Program-made: the position numbers and the translations under genes
The notes under the pieces: generated by a model
Databases searched by the model: none
Seen by the model: only the letters and a program-made list of their open reading frames with translations
Told to the model about the DNA's origin: nothing
In this document: in pieces, positions 44,409 through 53,651 of the stretch
How the letters are laid out: each line of letters begins with the position of its first letter
How positions within the stretch are numbered: position 1 is the first letter of the stretch
NCBI RefSeq assembly: GCF_000633455.1
Contig: NZ_AYMG01000013.1
Location: forward strand, 310,001 to 374,000
DNA length: 64,000 bases
Source of the DNA: Pedobacter jeongneungensis
GTDB lineage: Bacteria; Bacteroidota; Bacteroidia; Sphingobacteriales; Sphingobacteriaceae
Direction: 5' to 3'

Positions 44409-45626
44409 TTAGTTTGTTTGGGGGCTGTGTGTCTTATGCAGCCTGTTAAATCCCAAAGTGCATAATAGTAGCATACAGGCAAGTCCTAACCAAAGCCAGT
44501 TATAACCAAGGTTTTCTGCTACTAAAAAGCCAATATATGGACCGGCAAGTTGTGCGAAAGACCAACTTAAAGTGTAACCTGCAGCATATAAACCCCTGTT
44601 GTGCTCGTTACTCCTGCTAATTACAATGGTATTGATAAAGGGTAAGGTAAGCATCTCGCCACAAGTAAAAACAACAATGGCTAATATGGCCATAATAACA
44701 TGAAAACTTACCGGAGCACTTAGTATGATATAAGAAAGTGAAAATAGAACAGCACCTATAATAATGAAAAACATAGGTGATCTTTTTGCTTCAATCTTAT
44801 TGATCATCACCATCTCAAACAGGGCAATTACGGCCCCGTTAATGCCTATGATAATGCCAATGGCAAATTCATCGATATGCCATTCCTGTTTAAAAAACAC
44901 CGGCACAATCCTGAACATTAAAAAGGCACAGGTAATAAATATGGTTGTAAGGAGGATAAACTTTACATAGAAAGCATCTTTCCAGGGCTTCATAATCATC
45001 ATACTATTGGCCGTTTCCTTTGCTTTTTTGATGAAACCTTTTACCTGCGGTAAAAATGTGAGGATCAATAAACCCACAATTATGCTTACAACACCCTCCA
45101 CAATAAAAAGTAATCTATAATTGATAGAGGCAATTATACCTGCAAAACTAATACCTATAGACCAACCCATGTTTGTGGCCAACCTGTTTAAGGAGTACGA
45201 TCTGGTTAAAGTACCTTCGGCGGCATAGTGGGCAACTGCTGTGAAATTGGCAGGACGGAAAGCCTCAGAGAAAAAACTAATCACAACTGCCAAAATACAT
45301 AAACTATAAAAGTGTGTTAGGGTAGAAAACAAGATAAACAGGAGGCCACTTATGATGGAAGATAAAACCTGTACAGGTCGGAAACCGATCATATCGGTTA
45401 ATTTACCACCTGTTGCCGAGCCCAGCACCGAACCAACACCAAATAAAATGATGATTAAACCTGCATCTGTTACCGGTCTATGTAAACTTTGGGTAACAAA
45501 CAGGCCCATAAACGGAACCGACATGCTTCCAAACCTGTTAAAGAGTATTACAAAACTTAATAACCAGGTTTCCCTGCTTAATCCACTAAAAGAGGTTTTA
45601 TATGTATTGTAAATTGCGGTAATCAT
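44409..45626 (-). CDS. MFS transporter, probable exporter
   Basis: A 405-residue major facilitator protein with about 12 membrane helices. The loop 2-3 motif is GGKLTDMIGFRPVQVLSS, cut as GGKLTDMIGFRPVQ (about residues 73-86), with a G-x-x-x-D-x-x-G-x-R pattern. The layout is of drug-efflux or metabolite-efflux type; substrate unknown. It is divergent from a dioxygenase-methyltransferase pair across a 131-bp gap, so it may export their product. The start ATG is 45624-45626, with a candidate TACTTTTG box 20-27 nt upstream. Confidence 0.92.
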   Translation of the reverse strand: MITAIYNTYKTSFSGLSRETWLLSFVILFNRFGSMSVPFMGLFVTQSLHRPVTDAGLIIILFGVGSVLGSATGGKLTDMIGFRPVQVLSSIISGLLFILFSTLTHFYSLCILAVVISFFSEAFRPANFTAVAHYAAEGTLTRSYSLNRLATNMGWSIGISFAGIIASINYRLLFIVEGVVSIIVGLLILTFLPQVKGFIKKAKETANSMMIMKPWKDAFYVKFILLTTIFITCAFLMFRIVPVFFKQEWHIDEFAIGIIIGINGAVIALFEMVMINKIEAKRSPMFFIIIGAVLFSLSYIILSAPVSFHVIMAILAIVVFTCGEMLTLPFINTIVISRSNEHNRGLYAAGYTLSWSFAQLAGPYIGFLVAENLGYNWLWLGLACMLLLCTLGFNRLHKTHSPQTN

Positions 45627-45645
45627 AGATAATGGCGTAGCGTAC

Positions 45646-45653
45646 CAAAAGTA
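45646..45653 (-). promoter_or_regulatory. Candidate -7 promoter box for the MFS gene
   Basis: The minus strand reads TACTTTTG, fitting TAnnTTTG, in the 131-bp divergent region. No matching -33 box was seen. Confidence 0.4.
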
Positions 45654-45757
45654 GGTAATGTAGAGGCATCCGCCTTAATTTTTTTGGTAATAGCTTAGCA
45701 ATTTTTATCATGGATTTAATTAATTTTTATTAGAATTGCTATTAATAAATTAACATC

Positions 45758-46720
45758 ATGCTCATCCCAAACGCTCAACAACTTACAGATTGTTCATTTT
45801 TAGGTATTGTAAGGAAATATCATGACATAAAATATCCCAAAAAGGATGTAGAGGAACAATACCAACATCAGGAGAAAGTCTTTTTTAGCATTTTTCAGAT
45901 CGGGCTTTTCGAAACCTATAATTTTCTATATAGTGAATGCCAGGATGATGACCATTTTAAAAATTGGATTATCCAGTTAAAAGGTGCCGATTTTTATCAA
46001 CAAGCCACTGTAAAATTTAATCAATGGTATCTGGGTACGGAGCATGTTATAAATATGCCATTTGACAGTATTTTAAGTGAAGCACAACATCAATTTTGGG
46101 AAAAAAACGGATATTTAAAAATCGCCAATGTAATTGATACAGAACGATGTAACGCTGTAATTGAACTGATAATCAAGACACTTGGTGTGGATATGGAGAA
46201 ACCAGAAACATGGTATAATGATCATCAATTATTGCAGGGGCTTATGCTCCAGCTTTATCAGCACAAAGCGCTTGATGATATCAGGAACGATGAGCAGGTA
46301 AAATCTGTTTTTGCAAGTTTGTATGGTTCTGGTGCATTATTGCCTAACTGCGAAAAAGTAAGTTTTAATCCACCTGTAAATGGAAATTTTACCTTTAAAG
46401 GAAGTCCGCTTCATTGGGATATTGATTTTAACATCGGTCCGCAATATTATATACAAGGACTACTCTATTTAAATGATGTGCCCATAAAACGTGGTCCATT
46501 TAGCCTGATTCCTGGCTATCATCATCAAATTGAGGCAGAACTGCAACATAAAAATCCCGAACTATTAATTGAGGAATTGAAAGCGCAAAACCTTGCCATT
46601 CCTATTGCTGGAGAACGAGGCGACCTGATTTTATGGTTGCAATCTATTCCGCATGCTGCCACGCCAAATCTTTCTGATATACCCAGATTTGTGCAATACC
46701 TTAGTTTTAATAATTTTTAA
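45758..46720 (+). CDS. Phytanoyl-CoA dioxygenase-family Fe(II)/2OG oxygenase
   Basis: A 320-residue protein in two parts. Residues 1-100 form an extension with no recognised family. Residues 105-320 are a PhyH-type double-stranded beta-helix: the entry helix SEAQHQFWEKNGYLKIANVI, iron ligands His219 and Asp221 in SPLHWDIDFN, and His299 with the 2-oxoglutarate-binding Arg310 in IPHAATPNLSDIPRFVQYL. The conserved PFSLIPGYHH loop is present. It probably hydroxylates a small molecule or amino acid; substrate unknown. A PRMT-like methyltransferase follows 21 bp later on the same strand. Confidence 0.88.
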   Translation: MLIPNAQQLTDCSFLGIVRKYHDIKYPKKDVEEQYQHQEKVFFSIFQIGLFETYNFLYSECQDDDHFKNWIIQLKGADFYQQATVKFNQWYLGTEHVINMPFDSILSEAQHQFWEKNGYLKIANVIDTERCNAVIELIIKTLGVDMEKPETWYNDHQLLQGLMLQLYQHKALDDIRNDEQVKSVFASLYGSGALLPNCEKVSFNPPVNGNFTFKGSPLHWDIDFNIGPQYYIQGLLYLNDVPIKRGPFSLIPGYHHQIEAELQHKNPELLIEELKAQNLAIPIAGERGDLILWLQSIPHAATPNLSDIPRFVQYLSFNNF

Positions 46721-46741
46721 CCTATCCAAAAACTCCTATAA

Positions 46742-47704
46742 ATGGAAACCACGCAACTGAGAGAAGAATTACGCCGAATAAGTGATGAAATTTTAAAACC
46801 TGGAGATTTTCACGATCAACTTGCACCTGCTATAACTGACTATGTAGCCTTATTATCCAAAATCGTAAAAATCAATAATGATGATGAATTGAATAGAAAA
46901 CATGTTCAGAGCGAAATGGGACAAGCTATTGGTACATTTTGGGCAGCACAGTGCGTTAGAGAGGTTTTAAGGACCCAGCGTTTTGTAAGGAGTTTATATT
47001 TGGCAATTAAAGAAAAGCTAAATCAAAAATCAGGACCAGTTCGGGTAATGTATGCTGGTACAGGACCATTTGCTGCCCTGGCCTTACCAGTAATGATGCA
47101 TTTTAGTCCGGCAGAGGTTCAGTTTACATTATTGGAAATTAATGAACAAACTTACAATCTATTGCATGAAGTGCTGGATGCTTTTGATTTAAATCCTTTT
47201 GTGTCGAAATGCGAAATTGCTGATGCAACAGTTTATCAGGTTGACAATTCAAACATTGACATTGTTATAAGTGAAACCATGAACAGGGCACTTATAAAAG
47301 AACCACAAGTTGCCATTATGCTTAATTTTGCACGTCAACTACCCTTAGATACCATCTTTATACCCGAAGAAATAAATGTGGGATTAAGTACACAGCACAA
47401 GAGTGGCACTGAGCCCAAATTAATAAAGCACTTAATGGAGTTTAATACCTCTTTAAGGCAAAAACTTGTTGATGATACTATTGGATTTAACTGGGAATTT
47501 GATGAAGTGATTGTTGAAAGTGATATAGAAAAAGGTGAGCAATTCTATCTTTCTACTGAAATTAAAGTGTACAAGGATAATTTTTTAGGTTTTAATGATT
47601 GTTCGCTAAACATATTGGAAAGAATTAAAACAGATAAATTAGATCCAAAAAAATTAAAATTCAGATATGTTTTAAAGGAAACACCCGGCTTTATTGTTTA
47701 TTAG
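46742..47704 (+). CDS. PRMT-like SAM-dependent methyltransferase
   Basis: A 320-residue class I methyltransferase with arginine-methyltransferase features. SAM-binding motif I is MYAGTGPFAALALP (about 103-116), the acidic end of strand 2 is FTLLEINEQT (Glu132), and the strand-4 block SETMNRALIKE holds Glu178 and Glu187 at the same 9-residue spacing as the PRMT double-E loop. The following LPLDTIFIPEEINVGL resembles the PRMT barrel entry. The helical N-terminus (1-100) differs from eukaryotic PRMTs. Bacterial relatives such as SznE act on free arginine. It is co-directional with the oxygenase gene and ends before a GH25 gene. Confidence 0.82.
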   Translation: METTQLREELRRISDEILKPGDFHDQLAPAITDYVALLSKIVKINNDDELNRKHVQSEMGQAIGTFWAAQCVREVLRTQRFVRSLYLAIKEKLNQKSGPVRVMYAGTGPFAALALPVMMHFSPAEVQFTLLEINEQTYNLLHEVLDAFDLNPFVSKCEIADATVYQVDNSNIDIVISETMNRALIKEPQVAIMLNFARQLPLDTIFIPEEINVGLSTQHKSGTEPKLIKHLMEFNTSLRQKLVDDTIGFNWEFDEVIVESDIEKGEQFYLSTEIKVYKDNFLGFNDCSLNILERIKTDKLDPKKLKFRYVLKETPGFIVY

Positions 47705-47830
47705 TGGTTGGATTCTTTTACGTTTAATAAGTTGGGCAAGGGATTTATGAAAGTGCCAGCTGGAAGATTAATGTTATTCTTAATCTCAATTTTTATTTCC
47801 CTACTTTTTCCTCAACTTTGCTGAATAAGT

Positions 47831-48724
47831 ATGCCGCCAGAGAAAAGAATCCCGAATAAAGCACCAGTTATCAGAAAACCTGGCGTAAAAAAGCCAGCAG
47901 TTAGAAAACCTGCAACAAATAAAAAAAAGAAAAGTGTTCTATCAATTCAGCTCAAATTATTTATTGCAGGCTTATTATTGATTTTACTCTCTCCATTTTA
48001 TTACGGTTACGTTTTAAGAAGTTTTGTGGCTACCTGGCGATGGGTTAAAGATTGGGGGCAAGATCCTAATTATAGAACTTACGAGAGTTTTAATATCAAA
48101 ATCCCAAAAAAATATACTGTTCATGGAATTGATGTTTCTTATTATCAGGGCAAAATAAACTGGCAAAAGGTAAAGGAAATGAAAGAAGATGAGGTAAATA
48201 TTAGTTTTGCCTTTATCAAAGCTACCGAAGGCTTATTACTGGTTGATCCATATTTTCAGCGCAATTGGCGCGAAGCACCAAAATCGGGCATTATCTGCGG
48301 CGCTTACCATTTTTTCAGACCAAAAAAAGATGGTAAAACACAAGCAAAATTTTTTCTTCAGGTAGTAAGTGTAGAAAAAGGCGATTTGCCGCCAGTAGTG
48401 GATATAGAATCTTTAGACGGTGTTTCTCCTTTAAAAATGAGGGCCGAACTGTCTGATTTTCTTAATTATGTAGAACTGAAGACTAAAGTTAGGCCTATCA
48501 TTTATACCGGACTTAAATTTTATGAAGATTATTTGGTAGATTTTTTTGATGATTATCCCTTATGGATTGCCCATTATTACCAGCCCAGGTTACGATTGGA
48601 CGAGAGCCGCTGGAAATTTTGGCAACACTCTGATAAAGCCAAAATTAATGGAATTGGGCATGTGGTAGACTTTAATGCTTTTAATGGCGATAGTTTAGCA
48701 TTAGATAGATTATTAGTTCGGTAG
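47831..48724 (+). CDS. Membrane-anchored GH25 muramidase-like protein
   Basis: A 297-residue protein with an unusual basic Pro/Lys/Arg-rich N-terminus (RKPGVKKPAVRKPATNKKKK, residues about 15-34), one membrane helix (about 42-62), then a GH25 domain (about 95-297). GH25 catalytic features: HGIDVSYYQGKINW with the first Asp, FAFIKATEG, and PPVVDIESLDG with the catalytic Asp-Glu. The family cleaves peptidoglycan. The basic tail would be cytoplasmic and could bind nucleic acid or membrane surface; that is inference. No phage genes are nearby. Confidence 0.88.
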   Translation: MPPEKRIPNKAPVIRKPGVKKPAVRKPATNKKKKSVLSIQLKLFIAGLLLILLSPFYYGYVLRSFVATWRWVKDWGQDPNYRTYESFNIKIPKKYTVHGIDVSYYQGKINWQKVKEMKEDEVNISFAFIKATEGLLLVDPYFQRNWREAPKSGIICGAYHFFRPKKDGKTQAKFFLQVVSVEKGDLPPVVDIESLDGVSPLKMRAELSDFLNYVELKTKVRPIIYTGLKFYEDYLVDFFDDYPLWIAHYYQPRLRLDESRWKFWQHSDKAKINGIGHVVDFNAFNGDSLALDRLLVR

Positions 48725-48823
48725 TTGGTTAATTGTCTAAATCTGTTAACTGTGCTAGGCGCTCTATTTTTTAATTCAGCTAATCGGCCCCAAACTCCTA
48801 ACGGCCAACTCCAAACTATTGAG

Positions 48824-49921
48824 CTAAACCGTCCAGCTTTCGCATTTTTCTAAGAAAAACTCATCTGCTTCAGCGCCTATTCCAATTTCTTCGGGAACAT
48901 CAAGAAAGTAGCCATTATAAGTTAAACCACCAACAACAGGATCAACCAGATGGCCTAATAGTGCCGTATCAAGGTCAAAAAACTCTACATTTGGGCTTGC
49001 CAGGGCGAAATGTAGATTGGCACTCAGGGCAATCCTACTTTCGAGCATACTCCCGATCATACATTTTACACCTCTCTGTAAAGCTTCTTCGTGGATTTTT
49101 TGCGCTTCTAAAATTCCCCCAGATTTTGAAAATTTAATATTTAAATAGGTCGTAGACTGACTATTGATCAGTTTACGTGCGTCATGATGATTGTAACAGC
49201 TCTCATCAGCCATTAATTTAATCGGAGAATTTACATTCAATTCAGGAAGTTTATCATCATACCAGGTTCTCATGGGCTGTTCGCAGAATTCAATATTGTA
49301 CTTTTCCAGTTCACCCAATGCAAATAAGGCATCATCAAAACTCCAGCCCTGATTGGCATCCAACCGTAAGGTTAACTCTTCACCTACTGCCTCACGGATG
49401 TGTTTCACCCTTTCTATATCATCATGTACCTTTTTACCCAACTTAATTTTAATAATCCTGCAACCCTGACTTTTATATTTTAATGCCGTTACAGCCATCC
49501 CTTCGGGTGTATCAATACCAATGGTCATATCGGTTTCAATTGTCCGTTTTTGTCCGCCGAGAAATTTATAAAGCGGTAAACCTGCATTTTTGGCTGCAAT
49601 ATCGAATAACGCCATGTCAAAAGCACTTTTAATGGTATTATTATGGTCGGCATAACCTAAAAGGTCGTTCATTCGTTCGGGAATTTCTAAAGGGTCTTTC
49701 CCTTTTAAAATTGCGGCGAAATCTTTAGCCATGGCAATGCAGGTTTCTTGTGTTTCACCAACAATCATCGGGAAAGCAGAACATTCTCCAATACCATGAA
49801 TACCTGCATCAGTATAAATCCTGATCAACACATTCTGTGCAAAATGCATGGTTCCTGTGGCAATCACAAAAGGTTCCATCGGTATGCTAAAGCGGTATAT
49901 TTCGGTATGGGTAATTTTCAT
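48824..49921 (-). CDS. Dipeptide epimerase (enolase superfamily)
   Basis: A 365-residue member of the muconate-lactonising enolase subgroup, likely L-Ala-D/L-Glu or related dipeptide epimerase used to recycle peptidoglycan peptides. Catalytic bases: Lys158 and Lys160 in RIIKIKLG, and Lys263 in LNIKFSKSGG. Metal ligands: Asp188 in LDANQGW, Glu214 in CEQPM and Asp239 in MADESC. Start ATG 49919-49921. It follows a YhcG-type nuclease gene by 25 bp on the same strand, which may be coincidental. Confidence 0.92.
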   Translation of the reverse strand: MKITHTEIYRFSIPMEPFVIATGTMHFAQNVLIRIYTDAGIHGIGECSAFPMIVGETQETCIAMAKDFAAILKGKDPLEIPERMNDLLGYADHNNTIKSAFDMALFDIAAKNAGLPLYKFLGGQKRTIETDMTIGIDTPEGMAVTALKYKSQGCRIIKIKLGKKVHDDIERVKHIREAVGEELTLRLDANQGWSFDDALFALGELEKYNIEFCEQPMRTWYDDKLPELNVNSPIKLMADESCYNHHDARKLINSQSTTYLNIKFSKSGGILEAQKIHEEALQRGVKCMIGSMLESRIALSANLHFALASPNVEFFDLDTALLGHLVDPVVGGLTYNGYFLDVPEEIGIGAEADEFFLEKCESWTV

Positions 49922-49946
49922 TTTTTTAAGGCTGAAGGTGTAAGTT

Positions 49947-50930
49947 TTATGGGTTGTCTAATTCAAAACGTTGTCTGTCTTGTTCTATAATTGCTTTTAA
50001 TTCCTCTTCTTTTGGTAAATACAATAGATATTTACTGGCAAACAACTGATTTTTATCACTTAAAACTGAATATTTTACGATTGTTTCATCCTTTTCGGTG
50101 CAAAGTAATAAGCCAATTGTTGGATTGTCGCCATCATTTCTTTTCAAATCATCATACATTCTAACATACATATCTATTTGTCCGATGTCTTGATGGTTTA
50201 AACTTGTTGTTTTAAGATCAATGATTACGAAGCATTTTAAAATGTAATTGTAGAAAACGAGGTCTATAAAGAAATCTGAAGTATCTGTTACAATATGTTG
50301 CTGACGGGCAACGAAAGCAAATCCTTTACCAAATTCCAGTAAAAATTTTTGAAGATGGTTTATAATTGCAGATTCTAAGCTTTTCTCTGTATTTTTAGTA
50401 TCAGGATCCAATCCTAAAAATTCAAAAATATAAGGATCTTTTATATAGTCTTGAATGTTTGGTTTCGGATTGTTCGTTTTTGGTCCGGTTAAGGAGCGTT
50501 CGTATGATAAAGAATTTATCTGCCTCTGTAATTCTCTACTGTTCCAATTCGATGTTATAGATTCTTCTATATAAAACTTTCTTTTTTCTTCAGAATCTAA
50601 TCTGGATAACAGCCGATAATGTGTCCAACTCAATTCGGTACGCAATGCGTACCAAATTGGAAATGCAGAATAAAAAGATCGCATATTATTCAAATTTCTT
50701 TCATCAAAACCTTTTCCAAACTCTAAAGTTAATTGAGTAGAAAGATTTTTTAAAGTCTCTTTTCCGTATGCTGCACGTAATTTTCCCTGCTGTTCATCCT
50801 CAATAATAAGTTTTCCAATTTGCCAGTAAGATTCAAGTAATGCAGAATTTGCCGCTCGAAATACTTTCAGGCGGGATTGGCTAATAATCTGTTTTATGGC
50901 ATTAAATAACTCGTTTTTGCTTAATTCCAT
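49947..50930 (-). CDS. YhcG/DUF1016 PD-(D/E)XK nuclease
   Basis: A 327-residue protein with an N-terminal helical DUF1016 domain (about 1-150, including LLESYWQIGKLIIEDEQQGK cut as SYWQIGKLIIEDEQQG and GKGFDERNLNNMRSFY) and a C-terminal PD-(D/E)XK nuclease fold (about 175-310). The nuclease core reads DTSDFFIDLVFYN, then CFVIIDLKT with the Asp-x-Lys pair, and the QIDMYVRMYDD helix. YhcG proteins are often near restriction-modification or mobile genes; here the neighbours are metabolic. Its DNA target is unknown. Confidence 0.88.
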   Translation of the reverse strand: MELSKNELFNAIKQIISQSRLKVFRAANSALLESYWQIGKLIIEDEQQGKLRAAYGKETLKNLSTQLTLEFGKGFDERNLNNMRSFYSAFPIWYALRTELSWTHYRLLSRLDSEEKRKFYIEESITSNWNSRELQRQINSLSYERSLTGPKTNNPKPNIQDYIKDPYIFEFLGLDPDTKNTEKSLESAIINHLQKFLLEFGKGFAFVARQQHIVTDTSDFFIDLVFYNYILKCFVIIDLKTTSLNHQDIGQIDMYVRMYDDLKRNDGDNPTIGLLLCTEKDETIVKYSVLSDKNQLFASKYLLYLPKEEELKAIIEQDRQRFELDNP

Positions 50931-51058
50931 TCATCGTATAGATTTCCAACTAAAGTATAAAAACAAAAACTAAATAGAAACAGGTTTGTAGATTATTAAT
51001 AGATTTACACCTCAAAATTAAAATTCCATTTTCCCGCATACATTTTACATCACCTGTC

Positions 51059-53068
51059 ATGTCAGAAACCAATAATTTAATCCACGCTTCATCGCCATAT
51101 TTGCTGCAACATGCCCACAATCCTGTTAATTGGTACGAATGGGGGGCAGAAGCGTTAGAAAAGGCAAAAGCGGAGAATAAACTGATATTGGTGAGCATAG
51201 GTTATTCAGCATGCCATTGGTGCCATGTAATGGAACGCGAAAGTTTCGAAAATTATGAAGTAGCCGAAGTAATGAACAGGCATTTCATCTGTATTAAGGT
51301 TGATCGTGAGGAACGTCCGGATATCGATCAGATTTACATGTATGCTATCCAATTGATGACGGGTAGCGGGGGCTGGCCCTTAAACTGTATCTGTTTGCCA
51401 GATCAGCGCCCAATTTACGGTGGAACGTATTTCAGAAAAAATGATTGGATCAACATCCTTGAGAATGTTGCTTCACTTTGGGCAAATGAACCAGATAAAG
51501 CCATTCAGTATGCCGAACGCCTAACTTCTGGAATTAAAGACAGTGAAAAAATAATTCCTGCAATTACAACTGAAGAATATACAAACGAGCACCTGACCGA
51601 AATTATCGAGCCCTGGAAACGCCACTTCGATATTGGTTACGGTGGATACAACCGTTCCCCAAAATTTCCTTTGCCCAACAATTGGGTGTTTTTACTACGT
51701 TATGGCTTTTTAAAAGATGATGAATCTGTTTTTACAGCTGTTTGCCATACACTCGAAGAAATGAGCAGGGGAGGTATTTACGATCAGATTGGTGGTGGTT
51801 TCGCCCGTTATTCGGTTGATGATAAATGGCATGTGCCACATTTCGAAAAGATGCTTTATGATAATGCACAATTGATCAGTTTATATGCAGAGGCTTATCA
51901 ATGTACTAAGTTCGATTCTTTTAAGCAAACTGTAGTTGAAACGATAAACTGGATTTTTGATGAAATGACTTCAGCCGATGGACTGTTTTATTCGGCTTTA
52001 GATGCTGATAGTGAAGGCGTAGAGGGCAAGTTTTATATATGGGATAAGACAGAGTTTGATGAGGTTTTAGGTGAAGATGCCCAATTGATTGGTGCTTATT
52101 ATAATATTACAGAAGAAGGTAACTGGGAAGAGGAGCAGACGAATATTTTACGTAAAACCATCACTGATGATGATCTGCTTTCCCGGTTTAATATCGAAGC
52201 AGAAATGCTTTACGATAAAGTAAATTTAGCCAAAGCAAAATTAATGGCCGTTCGGAGCAAAAGGATCCGTCCGGGATTGGATGATAAATGTTTAACCGCG
52301 TGGAATGGTATGATGATTAAAGCTTTGGCAGATGCTGCGGAGGTTTTAAATCACAAACAATATTATGAAAAAGCATCAGCTGCAGCCACCTTTATTTTAA
52401 ATCACCTCAAATCAGAAAAAGGTGGTTTATACCGCAATTTCAAAAATGGGAAAGCTTCTATTACAGGATTTTTAGATGATTATGCTTTCTTCATCGAAGC
52501 CTTGGTTGCATTATACGAATATGATTTTGACGAAAAATGGCTGGAAGAAGCAAAATTATTGACCGATTATGTTATTGCTAATTTCAGTGATGCCGATTCG
52601 CCGATATTTTTTTATACCTCTGCCGAAAGTGAAGATTTAATTGCCCGTAAACATGAAGTGATGGATAACGTTATCCCGGCTTCAAATTCTACCATGGCAC
52701 AAAATTTAAAGAAACTGGGTTTGCTTTTTGATATCGATATTTATATCGAAAAAGCTTCAGAAATGCTTGCTGCGGTTCAGGCTAAGATTAAAACTTATGG
52801 TTCTGCTTACTCAAACTGGGCCATTCAATTGCTCAACGAAATTTATGGCATAAATGAAATTGCCATTACAGGTTTAGAAACTGATGTTGTTAAATTAGAA
52901 TTAAGCGGACATTATATTCCAAACAAAATTACATTGGGCGGAACAAAAAGTAACTTACCACTGTTAAAAGGTAAGCAAAGCAATGAAACAAAAGTTTATA
53001 TTTGCCGAAATAAAGTATGCCAGTTGCCGGTTAACACTGTTGAGGACGCATTAGAGTATTTACAATAA
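51059..53068 (+). CDS. YyaL-type thioredoxin-domain protein (DUF255)
   Basis: A 669-residue protein of the YyaL / spermatogenesis-associated SPATA20 type. The N-terminal thioredoxin-like domain (about 1-165) opens [20 protein letters not shown] and has the redox motif [14 protein letters not shown] (Cys-x-x-Cys, about 50-53). The rest is an alpha/alpha-barrel like that of AGE or cellobiose epimerases, with [20 protein letters not shown] and [12 protein letters not shown]. Biochemical role is not established. It shares its direction with slyD, 10 bp downstream. Confidence 0.9.
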   Translation: MSETNNLIHASSPYLLQHAHNPVNWYEWGAEALEKAKAENKLILVSIGYSACHWCHVMERESFENYEVAEVMNRHFICIKVDREERPDIDQIYMYAIQLMTGSGGWPLNCICLPDQRPIYGGTYFRKNDWINILENVASLWANEPDKAIQYAERLTSGIKDSEKIIPAITTEEYTNEHLTEIIEPWKRHFDIGYGGYNRSPKFPLPNNWVFLLRYGFLKDDESVFTAVCHTLEEMSRGGIYDQIGGGFARYSVDDKWHVPHFEKMLYDNAQLISLYAEAYQCTKFDSFKQTVVETINWIFDEMTSADGLFYSALDADSEGVEGKFYIWDKTEFDEVLGEDAQLIGAYYNITEEGNWEEEQTNILRKTITDDDLLSRFNIEAEMLYDKVNLAKAKLMAVRSKRIRPGLDDKCLTAWNGMMIKALADAAEVLNHKQYYEKASAAATFILNHLKSEKGGLYRNFKNGKASITGFLDDYAFFIEALVALYEYDFDEKWLEEAKLLTDYVIANFSDADSPIFFYTSAESEDLIARKHEVMDNVIPASNSTMAQNLKKLGLLFDIDIYIEKASEMLAAVQAKIKTYGSAYSNWAIQLLNEIYGINEIAITGLETDVVKLELSGHYIPNKITLGGTKSNLPLLKGKQSNETKVYICRNKVCQLPVNTVEDALEYLQ

Positions 53069-53078
53069 ATTAATTTAA

Positions 53079-53585
53079 ATGAATATTTCACCAAACTCTG
53101 TAGTAGCGTTAACTTACGAATTGCATACTACTAACGAAGAAGGACAACAAGTTTTTGTAGAAAAAGCTGACGAACAAAATCCTTTAGTATTTTTATATGG
53201 CGTTGGCATGATGTTGCCTAAATTTGAAGAGCATTTAACCGGTTTAAAAACTGGCGATGAATATGGCTTTGAGCTATCTGCTGCAGATGGTTATGGCGAT
53301 ATCGATCCAGGTGCTTACGCTGATCTTCCTAAAACGATGTTTACAGAAGCTGGTGGCGAATTGCCTAACGTTGGTGATGTAATTCCTTTGCAGGATAACA
53401 ATGGTAACCAGTTTAGGGCAGGTGTTACTGCAGTTCATGATGAAACCATTTCAGTTGATTTAAACCACCCAATGGCTGGGAAAAACTTATTGTTCAGTGG
53501 TGTTATCTTAAATGTACGTGAAGCTACACAAGATGAATTGGCTCATGGTCATGCTCACGGAGCTGACGGTCATTCAGGTCATTAA
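53079..53585 (+). CDS. slyD: SlyD-like FKBP peptidyl-prolyl isomerase
   Basis: A 168-residue prolyl isomerase with chaperone insert. The FKBP core has NPLVFLYGVGMMLPKFEEHL (cut here as FLYGVGMMLPKFEEHL) and LKTGDEYGFELSAADGYGD; the insert-in-flap domain spans about 70-128, and VDLNHPMAGKNLLFSGVILN closes the fold. The tail ends HGHAHGADGHSGH, a metal-binding His-rich stretch. Second gene of a YyaL-slyD pair, with a terminator after it. Confidence 0.93.
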   Translation: MNISPNSVVALTYELHTTNEEGQQVFVEKADEQNPLVFLYGVGMMLPKFEEHLTGLKTGDEYGFELSAADGYGDIDPGAYADLPKTMFTEAGGELPNVGDVIPLQDNNGNQFRAGVTAVHDETISVDLNHPMAGKNLLFSGVILNVREATQDELAHGHAHGADGHSGH

Positions 53586-53606
53586 TCAATTGATATAAAC
53601 AATTAA

Positions 53607-53639
53607 AGGGCTCAGGTTTAAAAAACTTGAGCCTTTTTA
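53607..53639. terminator. Bidirectional terminator of slyD and the Uma2 gene
   Basis: GGCTCAGGTT pairs with AACTTGAGCC (loop TAAAAA plus wobble), followed by TTTTT on plus; a short A run precedes it, so the minus side can also terminate. Confidence 0.82.
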
Positions 53640-53651
53640 CTATAATATCAT

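Noticed and set aside
47831..48724. Prophage endolysin
   Set aside because: No capsid, tail, holin, integrase or repressor gene is nearby, and the protein is membrane-anchored at its N-terminus.
49947..53585. Defence island around the YhcG gene
   Set aside because: Neighbours are a dipeptide epimerase, YyaL and SlyD; no restriction, toxin-antitoxin or other defence gene is seen.
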